From Bacteroidota bacterium (lineage in GTDB: Bacteria > Bacteroidota > Bacteroidia > UBA8524), in contig SBGR01000075.1 of assembly GCA_006226545.1 (NCBI GenBank), positions 1 through 50,842 on the forward strand: a DNA stretch of 50,842 nucleotides. The letters run 5' to 3'. Under the pieces are notes generated by a model. That model saw only the letters and a list, made by a program, of their open reading frames with translations, was not told the DNA's origin and searched no databases. Of this stretch, positions 23,694-30,831 are shown piece after piece. The position numbers were made by a program, and so were the translations under genes. Position 1 is the first letter of the stretch. Every line of letters starts with the position of its first letter.

Positions 23694-25418
23694 TTATTCT
23701 AATAGTATGCGTGTGTCCTTGAAGCGTTCAGAAGCACTCTTTTCCGGAATGCCAGCAAAACGAACTAAGTATCTTTTCCGGGTCATGGTATGACGTTTTG
23801 CCGGATTTAAAAATTTAGCGTTAAGCTGGGTAATGGGGAAATAATCGAAGCTATCCAATAACTCCACTTGAAAGCCATCTTCCTTCAAAATCTTTAAACC
23901 AACTTTATTGGTATAGAGGTAAGGCCTTTTATTGTAACCGAAAGCCTCTTCTTGCCAAGGTATAAACCTAGGCAGCCAAGTATCGTGTTCAAAATCGATG
24001 GCGTGGTTGGTACCGGTTTTATAAAAGAAGAGTTTATTCTCTTCTGTATTGTACGGCTCATAGGCTTCAATCACCGCTTCAGAGGTTTGGTAATGCATCA
24101 GCTGCGGATAAAAATGCAGGTTCATCATCGTGAAGGCAATGATGGCTACCGATGCCAGGAAATACGATGGACGAGAATACAGGCGTTTGTAAAATACAAC
24201 CGGCACAATAGCGATTAAAAGGTAGAGCCAGCTGGTGGCTGAAGGAAATGCAAAGAGGCAAAGCCAAGTAATCAAGGCGAGGGCCGCCACTAAAAATACC
24301 CCAATGTAAACGCGCCATGCTTTGCGCCAGCCTCCCTTCTCTCCTTCCCAGTCTTCTAAGGTCTTTGCCGACATAATCGCGGCAAATGGCAATACCACAT
24401 AGATATAGTGATTCAGCTGATAGCCACTTTTCGATAAGGCTACAAGAGGCAATAAAAAGGCAAAGAAACTAACCCACTCTTCGCTTTTAAAGCTAGCGAA
24501 ACGGGATTTGAACAAGCGAATCAGTTTGTTTACAAACCCGAATAGGAACAATGGCGACCAAGGCAAAAACGCCCATAAAAACGATTGTGTGAGGTAGAAA
24601 GCACCCGGATTATTTCCGGAGCCTTGTGCCCAAACACTTTCGCCGGTAATTCGTCCGAAGCTCTGTGTCCAGTAGAAAAAGCGCAATCCAGAAACACCTT
24701 TTTGTCCGTTCACCCAGGCTTCCGGACGCGCATCAAATTGCATGTAGAGGCCGTAGCTCATCGGTAAAAGAATGAGGGCAACGATAATCAATCCCGGAAT
24801 CCACTTCCAATTGAACATGAACTTCCATTCCCCCTTAAAAAAGGCATCCGGCATAACAGCCAAAACAGGAAAGACCAGTCCAAGCGGACCTTTAGCCAAC
24901 ATCGCTAAACCAACTCCCACAAAGGCGGATATCAGGTTCAGCCAGGTTCCTTCGCTTTTAAAGCGCATCAACTGATATACAATGAACACCAATAAATTGA
25001 TGATCAAAGTATCAGTTCGGATATCGTTGTTAAAGATAAAAAAGGCAACCGAGGTGCCATACATCAAGGTTGCCCAATAGGCAGTACGCTCGCCGTAAAA
25101 CAGTTTCGCTAGGCGGAAGGTAGACCAAAGTCCGAGTACCGAAAACAGCACGCTCGGCAGTTTATAAAAGAAATGACTATAGCCAAAGATGCCCATGCTC
25201 AAACCAGAGAGCCAAAAAAGCAAAGGCGGTTTATCGAGGTAATTTGCTTCGCGGTGGTATACTTCTAAGAAACTCTGCTCTTTCCACATCTGTTTTGAGA
25301 TGGATGCATATTGGGCTGCATCAACCTCCATCACCGGAATAAACATGCCTGCATAAACAACCAAGCCTATAAGGGCAAACAGGATATGAAAGATGCGTTT
25401 CTCTTTTAGTTCCATCAT
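23694..25418 (-). CDS. ArnT-like GT39/GT83 polyprenyl-phosphate glycosyltransferase
   Basis: 574 residues with a dozen or so membrane helices. The first periplasmic loop holds EVDAAQYASISKQM and YLDKPPLLFWLSG, the acidic and Lys-Pro-Pro motifs of the PMT/ArnT superfamily. These integral-membrane enzymes move a sugar from an undecaprenyl-phosphate carrier to lipid A, a protein or another glycolipid on the periplasmic side. The gene overlaps the LptG gene upstream by 4 bp, so transfer to lipopolysaccharide is a reasonable inference. The exact sugar and acceptor are not predictable. Confidence 0.85.
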   Translation of the reverse strand: MMELKEKRIFHILFALIGLVVYAGMFIPVMEVDAAQYASISKQMWKEQSFLEVYHREANYLDKPPLLFWLSGLSMGIFGYSHFFYKLPSVLFSVLGLWSTFRLAKLFYGERTAYWATLMYGTSVAFFIFNNDIRTDTLIINLLVFIVYQLMRFKSEGTWLNLISAFVGVGLAMLAKGPLGLVFPVLAVMPDAFFKGEWKFMFNWKWIPGLIIVALILLPMSYGLYMQFDARPEAWVNGQKGVSGLRFFYWTQSFGRITGESVWAQGSGNNPGAFYLTQSFLWAFLPWSPLFLFGFVNKLIRLFKSRFASFKSEEWVSFFAFLLPLVALSKSGYQLNHYIYVVLPFAAIMSAKTLEDWEGEKGGWRKAWRVYIGVFLVAALALITWLCLFAFPSATSWLYLLIAIVPVVFYKRLYSRPSYFLASVAIIAFTMMNLHFYPQLMHYQTSEAVIEAYEPYNTEENKLFFYKTGTNHAIDFEHDTWLPRFIPWQEEAFGYNKRPYLYTNKVGLKILKEDGFQVELLDSFDYFPITQLNAKFLNPAKRHTMTRKRYLVRFAGIPEKSASERFKDTRILLE

Positions 25419-26500
25419 TTAGGTGTCTTTAAGACAAGGTAATAAGCGATAAGGCTGTATAGGATATTGGGAAACCAAACAGCCAAAAGCGGATTAATCT
25501 CACCGGAGAAGGCGAAGGTATACGTCATTTGATTGAGGAAGATAAAACTGAAGGCCAAGCCCAGCCCTATCCCCATGTGCAGGCCTAGCCCACCCCGAAC
25601 CTTACGAGAAGAAACGGCCAATCCAATAACCGAAAGGATAATGGTAGAGATCGGCATCGCTAAACGCCTGTATTTCTCTACGAGGTAATATTCTATCTTT
25701 TCAGCTCCACGCATGCGCTCGGCTTCAATCACGCGGTTCAACTCTGCATTGTTAAAAATGCCCACGTCGTCTTTGCGCAAGAAAAACTCGTGCGGATCAA
25801 AGTGGATATCGATGTCTTTGCGTTCACCCCGCATCACCGATTCTTTCTCTCCCAGCTCTCGCTCAACGTAATTAAATACTTGCCAGCTTCCCGTTTCTTT
25901 GTTCCAGTTCAGCTTATCAGCACTTAACTTATAGCTGAGGTCTTTTCCCTCAAATTTTTCTAAGGTGAACTTATACCCCAAGCTATCCTGCTTACTGAAG
26001 TGATCAATAAACATGTAAACGCCCGGCACCAATTGGCGGTGAACGTTTTTCTCGGCGTGGTTCTCTGAGTTTCGCCGACCGTTGATGTATTGATTCTCAA
26101 ATGCCACCTTCTGGCCATTACAATACGGGATAAGCCAAGTATTTAAACCGTAACCCAAAACTGCTAAAAACACCGCACTGATAATGTACGGACGCATCAT
26201 TCTGCGGTAGGATATTCCGCCCGCTAGGATGGCTACAATCTCTGAATTGGAGGCCAACTTAGACGTGAAAAAGATGACCGAAATGAATACGAATAAGTTA
26301 TTGAACAGACTATAAAACCAGGGAATGAAATAGATATAGTAATCAAAGACGATTTGCTTAGCGGAGGCATTGTTCTGAATGAAATCGTCAATCTTCTCCG
26401 ACAGGTCAATCACGATGGCAACCATACTGATAAGCCCTAGAGCAAAAAAGAATGTGCTCAAGAACTTCTTGATGATATACCAATCGAGCTTTGTTAGCAT
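25415..26500 (-). CDS. LptF/LptG-family LPS export permease (YjgP/YjgQ)
   Basis: 361 residues starting at MLTKLDWYIIKKFLSTFFFA, the usual opening of the family. A longer frame upstream only overlaps tgt. Three N-terminal helices are followed by a jellyroll-like periplasmic domain (about 130-260) and three C-terminal helices. LptF and LptG form the membrane part of the ABC machine that pulls lipopolysaccharide from the inner membrane. The ATG overlaps the tgt stop in TAATG, so the two genes are translationally coupled. It is more LptG-like by position; a second paralogue is not in this window. Confidence 0.9.
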   Translation of the reverse strand: MLTKLDWYIIKKFLSTFFFALGLISMVAIVIDLSEKIDDFIQNNASAKQIVFDYYIYFIPWFYSLFNNLFVFISVIFFTSKLASNSEIVAILAGGISYRRMMRPYIISAVFLAVLGYGLNTWLIPYCNGQKVAFENQYINGRRNSENHAEKNVHRQLVPGVYMFIDHFSKQDSLGYKFTLEKFEGKDLSYKLSADKLNWNKETGSWQVFNYVERELGEKESVMRGERKDIDIHFDPHEFFLRKDDVGIFNNAELNRVIEAERMRGAEKIEYYLVEKYRRLAMPISTIILSVIGLAVSSRKVRGGLGLHMGIGLGLAFSFIFLNQMTYTFAFSGEINPLLAVWFPNILYSLIAYYLVLKTPK

Positions 26501-27618
26501 TAGCGTCTTGTACTCAATTTTTGAACCATGCTGTCTTTCCAGCTGCTGAAGGTACCTGCTTGTATCTGTTCTCTGGCTTCGTTCACCAACCAAAGGTAGA
26601 AGCTCAGGTTATGCACCGAGGCTATTTGAGCTGCCAAAATCTCCTGACTCACAAAGAGGTGACGCAGGTAAGCTTTGCTGTATCCCGGTGTAATGCGTTC
26701 ATCTACCGGAGAGAAATCTTTCTCCCACTTTTTGTTTCGGATATTTAATATTCCTTCTTCGGTGAACAACATGGCATTGCGCGCATTCCGTGTAGGCATA
26801 ACGCAATCAAACATGTCTACCCCTAGTGCGATGCATTCTAAAATATTCACCGGCGTACCCACACCCATGAGGTAACGCGGTTTATCTGCCGGAAGAATTT
26901 CGCAGACCTGTTCCGTCATCTCGTACATCATTTCGGCCGGCTCTCCTACGGATAAGCCACCGATGGCATTGCCCGGCATATTGCGCGAAGCGATGTACTC
27001 TGCCGATTCTTTTCTCAAGTCAGGATAAGTAGACCCTTGCACAATAGGAAACAAGGCCTGTTGGTACCCGTATTTTCCTTCACCCGCTTCAAAATGTTTG
27101 ATGCAGCGATCCAGCCAACGGTGTGTGAGGTGCATGGAGTTTCGTGCATAGTTTTTATCGCACGGATATGGCGTACATTCATCAAAAGCCATGATGATGT
27201 CTGCGCCGATACTGCGTTGTATATCGATTGCTCTTTCTGGCGTGAACAAGTGTTTACTGCCATCGATATGGCTTCTAAACTCTACTCCGTCTTCTTTGAT
27301 TTTACGCGTACCTGAAAGCGAAAAGACCTGGTAGCCTCCACTGTCGGTCAACATCGGGCGGTCCCAATTGATAAATTTATGCAATCCGCCGGCTTGTTCT
27401 AAAACCTCAGTACCCGGTCTAAGGTAGAGGTGGTAGGTATTGCCTAGGATGATTTTTGCGTCGATGGGATCTATCAACTCTGTCTGTCTCACAGCCTTCA
27501 CCGTTCCGGCTGTGCCCACAGGCATAAATATCGGAGTCGGAATGGTCCCGTGATCAGTCTCTAAAAGACCGCTTCTCGCCTTGCTGCCCTTGTCTTGGGC
27601 CAATAAGGTAAACTTCAT
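26500..27618 (-). CDS. tgt: tRNA-guanine transglycosylase (queuine tRNA-ribosyltransferase)
   Basis: 372 residues. It exchanges guanine-34 of GUN-anticodon tRNAs for the queuosine precursor. The catalytic residues are Asp92 (TDSGGYQVFS) and nucleophile Asp271 (DMFDCVMPTRNAR), with GGLSVGE in the pocket. The usual zinc cysteines (CxCxxC) are absent: the equivalent stretch at about 303-312 reads SPVDERITPG, although His336 in ASVHNLSFY remains. I believe this loss is a Bacteroidota trait. The start at 27618 (MKFTLLAQ) is preferred because a promoter element lies only a few bases upstream. It is coupled to lptG downstream. Confidence 0.95.
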   Translation of the reverse strand: MKFTLLAQDKGSKARSGLLETDHGTIPTPIFMPVGTAGTVKAVRQTELIDPIDAKIILGNTYHLYLRPGTEVLEQAGGLHKFINWDRPMLTDSGGYQVFSLSGTRKIKEDGVEFRSHIDGSKHLFTPERAIDIQRSIGADIIMAFDECTPYPCDKNYARNSMHLTHRWLDRCIKHFEAGEGKYGYQQALFPIVQGSTYPDLRKESAEYIASRNMPGNAIGGLSVGEPAEMMYEMTEQVCEILPADKPRYLMGVGTPVNILECIALGVDMFDCVMPTRNARNAMLFTEEGILNIRNKKWEKDFSPVDERITPGYSKAYLRHLFVSQEILAAQIASVHNLSFYLWLVNEAREQIQAGTFSSWKDSMVQKLSTRR

Positions 27619-27624
27619 GCGCTG

Positions 27625-27632
27625 CAAACTTA
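27625..27632 (-). promoter_or_regulatory. -7 promoter element of tgt (near-leaderless)
   Basis: On the minus strand the sequence reads TAAGTTTG, a perfect TAnnTTTG element. Its last base is only six bases before the tgt ATG (27618). The expected start site falls at or within about 3 bases of the ATG, so the mRNA is leaderless or nearly so. No convincing -33 TTTG was located. Confidence 0.6.
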
Positions 27633-27644
27633 ACCTTTTTCCGC

Positions 27645-28382
27645 CTACTCAAAGTGGAAGGAAACGGTCAAGATGCGGGAGAAAAGTGAATTGATGGATT
27701 TGGTATAAACGAAGTCGTCTTTCACCATCACATTATTGAAGCTCTGCGAAAGCTTAATCTCCGGTGAAAACTTGAAGAAAGGCAGGTACATGTCTAAGCC
27801 AATTCCCACTTCCCAATTGAAGGTGCTAGGCCTTAAAGCCACAACAGGATCGTTTAAACTGCGCGGCGCATTTTGGTCTGACGATAAGTCGTAGGTATAG
27901 CGAATGCCCACCATGGAATAGAAGCGGGTATTCTTGCGGCGCTCTGCCCTGAACTTCAACTCAAGCGGGAAATCGAGGTAAACACTTTCAATCTGCACAT
28001 CGCGGTTGTATACCGCTGAATCAAATTCGTATTGAATATTGCGCTGAGCGAAGGAGATGGTTGGACCCAAGAAACGCAGGTTAAACCATTTGTTTAAGCG
28101 ATAATCCACCACGGCACCTAGGCCGAAACCATAAAACGGAATAACCGTGATATTCTTTACCGTATCGATGCCGAAGAAATCCGGACTCGTATTCAGCTGC
28201 AGGTTATTGTAGGCTCCATTCAGCGTGAAGCCAAAATGTAGCCTGCGGTCGGTATCGTACTGAGGCAGGTTCAACTGTTGCGCATCCACGGAAGGAGCGG
28301 CTAACAGCAGAAGCAGCAGTACGCTTACTTTACGGCCGTATAAAGCGAGCAGATGCCAAATGTAAGAGGTCGGTTTTTGCAC
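27645..28382 (-). CDS. porT: PorT-family outer membrane protein of the type IX secretion system
   Basis: 245 residues. A signal peptide (LLLLLLAAPSVDAQ) is followed by an eight-strand-type beta barrel. Features are LHFGFTLNGAYNN near the start, FRLGP-like strands (FNLRFLGPTISFAQR), FPLELKFRAERR, and a C-terminal strand ending in Phe-Glu. This fits PorT, a membrane protein needed for secretion and gliding through the T9SS. It overlaps the ubiE/menG gene by 58 bp, the same neighbourhood as in other Bacteroidota. The window also encodes at least four T9SS cargo proteins. Confidence 0.85.
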   Translation of the reverse strand: MQKPTSYIWHLLALYGRKVSVLLLLLLAAPSVDAQQLNLPQYDTDRRLHFGFTLNGAYNNLQLNTSPDFFGIDTVKNITVIPFYGFGLGAVVDYRLNKWFNLRFLGPTISFAQRNIQYEFDSAVYNRDVQIESVYLDFPLELKFRAERRKNTRFYSMVGIRYTYDLSSDQNAPRSLNDPVVALRPSTFNWEVGIGLDMYLPFFKFSPEIKLSQSFNNVMVKDDFVYTKSINSLFSRILTVSFHFE

Positions 28383-29050
28383 GATGTAAATCCTGTCTTT
28401 GTAAGTATGTTAACGAATGCATCGCCTTCCGGAAAAGCTTGAACGGATTCAGGCAAATACTGGTAAGCGGTAGCATCTTTGGATACTAAACGTCCGAATA
28501 CAGGCAAAATATATTTAAAGTAGAAATTATACAGCTGTTTGATCGGAAATTTCTGAGGTTTAGAGAATTCCAGAATGGCCACACGAGCTCCGGGCTTCAT
28601 CACACGGTAGATTTCAGCCAAGCCTTGTTGCAGGTTCTCAAAGTTACGCACACCAAAAGCTACGGTCACCGCATCAAATTCTTGATCATCAAAAATGATA
28701 CGTTCTGAATCACCCTTCACAAATTCGATTTTGCCAATGCCTCTTTCCTTCGCTTTGACACGCGCTTTGCTCAACATCCCCTCAGAAAGGTCGAGGCCCA
28801 CGATGCTCTCCGGATTCAATCGCTTTAAGGCCTCAAAGGCTAGGTCACCCGTACCTGTAGCCACATCAAGGATACGTTTAGGTGCACTTTCCTTCAAACT
28901 ATTGATGGTCACCTTGCGCCACCAATTGTCGATGCCCACAGATAAAAAGTGATTGAGGAAGTCGTAACGGTGAGCGATGTTATCAAACATCTCTTCTACC
29001 TGTGCTTTTTTAGAAAGGTCCGAATCTTTTCGGGGTTTAACGTGCGTCAA
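28325..29050 (-). CDS. ubiE: Demethylmenaquinone/2-polyprenyl-benzoquinol methyltransferase MenG/UbiE
   Basis: 241 residues. It makes menaquinone by methylating demethylmenaquinone with SAM. Motifs are MFDNIAHRYDFLNHFLSVGID near the start, SAM-binding DVATGTGDLAFEAL (about 62-75), VGLDLS, DAVTVAFGVRNFEN, and PGARVAILEFSKP. In this phylum menaquinone is the usual quinone, so the MenG role is likely. It is divergent from engB with a shared 86-bp promoter region and overlaps porT downstream. Confidence 0.95.
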   Translation of the reverse strand: MTHVKPRKDSDLSKKAQVEEMFDNIAHRYDFLNHFLSVGIDNWWRKVTINSLKESAPKRILDVATGTGDLAFEALKRLNPESIVGLDLSEGMLSKARVKAKERGIGKIEFVKGDSERIIFDDQEFDAVTVAFGVRNFENLQQGLAEIYRVMKPGARVAILEFSKPQKFPIKQLYNFYFKYILPVFGRLVSKDATAYQYLPESVQAFPEGDAFVNILTKTGFTSCKNRPLTFGICSLYTAVK

Positions 29051-29105
29051 AGTCTTTGTTTTTGAAATTAAACAGGAAATACCCGTGGCTTGTTCAGAAG
29101 CTGCG

Positions 29106-29113
29106 TACTTTTG
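29106..29113 (+). promoter_or_regulatory. -7 promoter element of engB
   Basis: TACTTTTG is a perfect TAnnTTTG element. The predicted start, near 29118, leaves about 19 bases before the ATG at 29137, supporting the shorter EngB start. No clear -33 TTTG was found at the usual distance. Confidence 0.6.
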
Positions 29114-29118
29114 TGGCG

Positions 29119-29126
29119 CAAATATA
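29119..29126 (-). promoter_or_regulatory. -7 promoter element of ubiE/menG
   Basis: On the minus strand this reads TATATTTG, a perfect element. The predicted start is near 29113, about 63 bases before the ATG at 29050. It faces the engB element at 29106-29113, so the two transcripts would overlap at their 5' ends. Confidence 0.55.
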
Positions 29127-29136
29127 CATCCTGCAT

Positions 29137-29736
29137 ATGGAAATCAAGACTGCCCGATTTATTTCAAGCTATACGGAACTGTCTAAGCTTCCTTCCGACC
29201 AAAAAGTGGAATTGGCCTTTATCGGCCGATCCAACGTGGGGAAGAGCTCGCTGATTAATATGCTGTGCAATGAAAAGAAGCTCGCTAAAACCTCTTCTCA
29301 ACCAGGTAAGACACAGACCATCAACCACTTTCTTATCAACGATTTCTGGTATTTAGTGGATTTACCCGGCTACGGTTACGCCAAAGTTTCCAAAGACAAA
29401 CGCGAGAAATGGGGATCCATGATTCGCAATTATTTGGTAAAACGAGAAACCCTTTACAGCGTATTTGTTTTGGTTGATTCCCGCTTGGAACCTCAAAAAA
29501 TCGACTTGGAATTCATCAATTGGCTAGGCGAAAAGGAGATTCCTTTTAGCATCGTCTTCACCAAATGCGATAAGCTGGGAAAAAATGCCCTCGCTCAAAA
29601 CCTAAAAAAGTACCAGAAGAAACTCAGCGAAGTCTGGGTTGAACTGCCTCCGATGTTTCAAACTTCTTCCGAAACACAGCAAGGCAAGGAGGATTTATTG
29701 TCTTATTTTGCAGAGATTCTGCAACTTGAGTCATGA
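29137..29736 (+). CDS. engB: Ribosome-biogenesis GTPase EngB/YsxC/YihA
   Basis: 199 residues from the ATG at 29137; a longer frame from a TTG at 29056 lies across the promoter. The GTPase motifs are G1 GRSNVGKSS, G3 DLPGYGYA and G4 TKCDKLGK; TQTINHF supplies the G2 Thr. The opening KTARFISSYTELSKLP is typical of the family. EngB helps assemble the large ribosomal subunit and is usually essential. The stop overlaps the next ATG in ATGA. Confidence 0.96.
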   Translation: MEIKTARFISSYTELSKLPSDQKVELAFIGRSNVGKSSLINMLCNEKKLAKTSSQPGKTQTINHFLINDFWYLVDLPGYGYAKVSKDKREKWGSMIRNYLVKRETLYSVFVLVDSRLEPQKIDLEFINWLGEKEIPFSIVFTKCDKLGKNALAQNLKKYQKKLSEVWVELPPMFQTSSETQQGKEDLLSYFAEILQLES

Positions 29737-30548
29737 AACACAGCTATTCAATTCTGCTTGCCCTGCTCTTGGCAGCCTGCAGCTCAAACGATCAAACTTC
29801 GACCAAGCAGGTGGAATCTGCCGCGGCGAATCCCAGCTTGAACATGGAATGGGATACGCTGAGTTTGGATGTGGAAGGCGGCGATTGCCAGCACGACGAA
29901 AACAACTGTATCACCGTTCATTACCTTTGGATGCAAAGCAAGGGAACAGATAGCTTTACGCAACAGATCAACCAGTTAATACAGACTTACTTCTTGGGCA
30001 TTCCGGAAGATTCTGCCACCACACCGGAACAAGTAGCGCAACAATACCTCGCCGACTACGATTCGCTTAAAAAGACCACGCATGAAACCAGCGCTTGGCA
30101 GATAGAACGCGAATTGCAACTGCTTGCCAACCCTTATCAAGTCTTGTCATTCCGTTTGGAGACCTACGATTTCACAGGAGGTGTAAACCCGAGTAGCTTA
30201 AGTTCTTTTTTGAATTTGAATCCGCAAAACGGACAAAAACTGCAACTGTCCACTTTGTTTAGCGATGTTCACCGCGATACGCTGAGCAAATTAGCCTCTG
30301 AATGTTTTGCCTTAGACCAAGCCATCTTGCTTAAAAAGATGGAAGGCCGGTTTGAGCTGAGCTTCACCAACGATATCTACAAGCTGAACGACAATTTCGG
30401 CTTTACTGAAAGCGGACTCCTTTTCGTACTTAATAACTTTGAATACAGCACCACCGGCGAACCGGTTGAATTCACCATCCCCTACTCCCGCTTACAAGAA
30501 GCAGGCTTGATTAACGAAGAATGGCCTTTTAAAAAGCCCGAAGCCTAG
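29733..30548 (+). CDS. DUF3298/RsiV-like lipoprotein
   Basis: 271 residues. The lipobox LLAAC places the anchor Cys near 16. Residues about 60-140 look like a DUF4163 region, and 150-265 a DUF3298 region (LETYDFTGGVNPSS, then FGFTESGLLFVLNNFEY, then FTIPYSRLQ). The same pair of domains occurs in RsiV, where it binds lysozyme. The role of the stand-alone lipoprotein in Bacteroidota is unknown. It overlaps engB by 4 bp, so it is co-transcribed. Confidence 0.85.
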   Translation: MKHSYSILLALLLAACSSNDQTSTKQVESAAANPSLNMEWDTLSLDVEGGDCQHDENNCITVHYLWMQSKGTDSFTQQINQLIQTYFLGIPEDSATTPEQVAQQYLADYDSLKKTTHETSAWQIERELQLLANPYQVLSFRLETYDFTGGVNPSSLSSFLNLNPQNGQKLQLSTLFSDVHRDTLSKLASECFALDQAILLKKMEGRFELSFTNDIYKLNDNFGFTESGLLFVLNNFEYSTTGEPVEFTIPYSRLQEAGLINEEWPFKKPEA

Positions 30549-30549
30549 G

Positions 30550-30600
30550 GCCGAGAGCAAGGAGCCGAGAGCAAGGAGCGGAGAGCCGAGAGCGAAGAGC
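30550..30600. repeat. Short GA-rich tandem repeat
   Basis: The 14-base unit GCCGAGAGCAAGGA occurs twice in tandem (30550-30577), then in degenerate form to about 30600. It starts two bases after the DUF3298 gene's stop codon. It is low-complexity, and replication slippage is the probable origin. Confidence 0.75.
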
Positions 30601-30732
30601 ATAGGGCCTGGCGTTCTGGTAGGCTTTCTTCGCACTGACAAAATTGTGAATTTTGAAGGTTGAGTTATGAATGGGCCAGAAGGGGTGAAACAAAGGAGTA
30701 TCTGTGCTTAAAAGATTCAAGTTTCTCAGCAA

Positions 30733-30763
30733 TAAAAAAAGCGGCAGGTCTTAACCCACCGCT
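30733..30763 (-). terminator. Rho-independent terminator of maeB
   Basis: The hairpin arms AGCGGCAGGT and ACCCACCGCT (30740-30763, 8 of 10 pairs) are followed on the minus strand by seven T residues. It lies about 70 bases past the maeB stop. Confidence 0.8.
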
Positions 30764-30831
30764 CTGTTAGCTAATCTAGTTTGATTCCGGTCCTTTTGTC
30801 TTAAAGTCCAAAAGTCCAACGGTCTGAAAGT

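Noticed and set aside
30550..30600. Regulatory or protein-coding repeat
   Set aside because: Short GA-rich slippage repeat just after a stop codon, with no frame or partner; low-complexity is the simpler reading.
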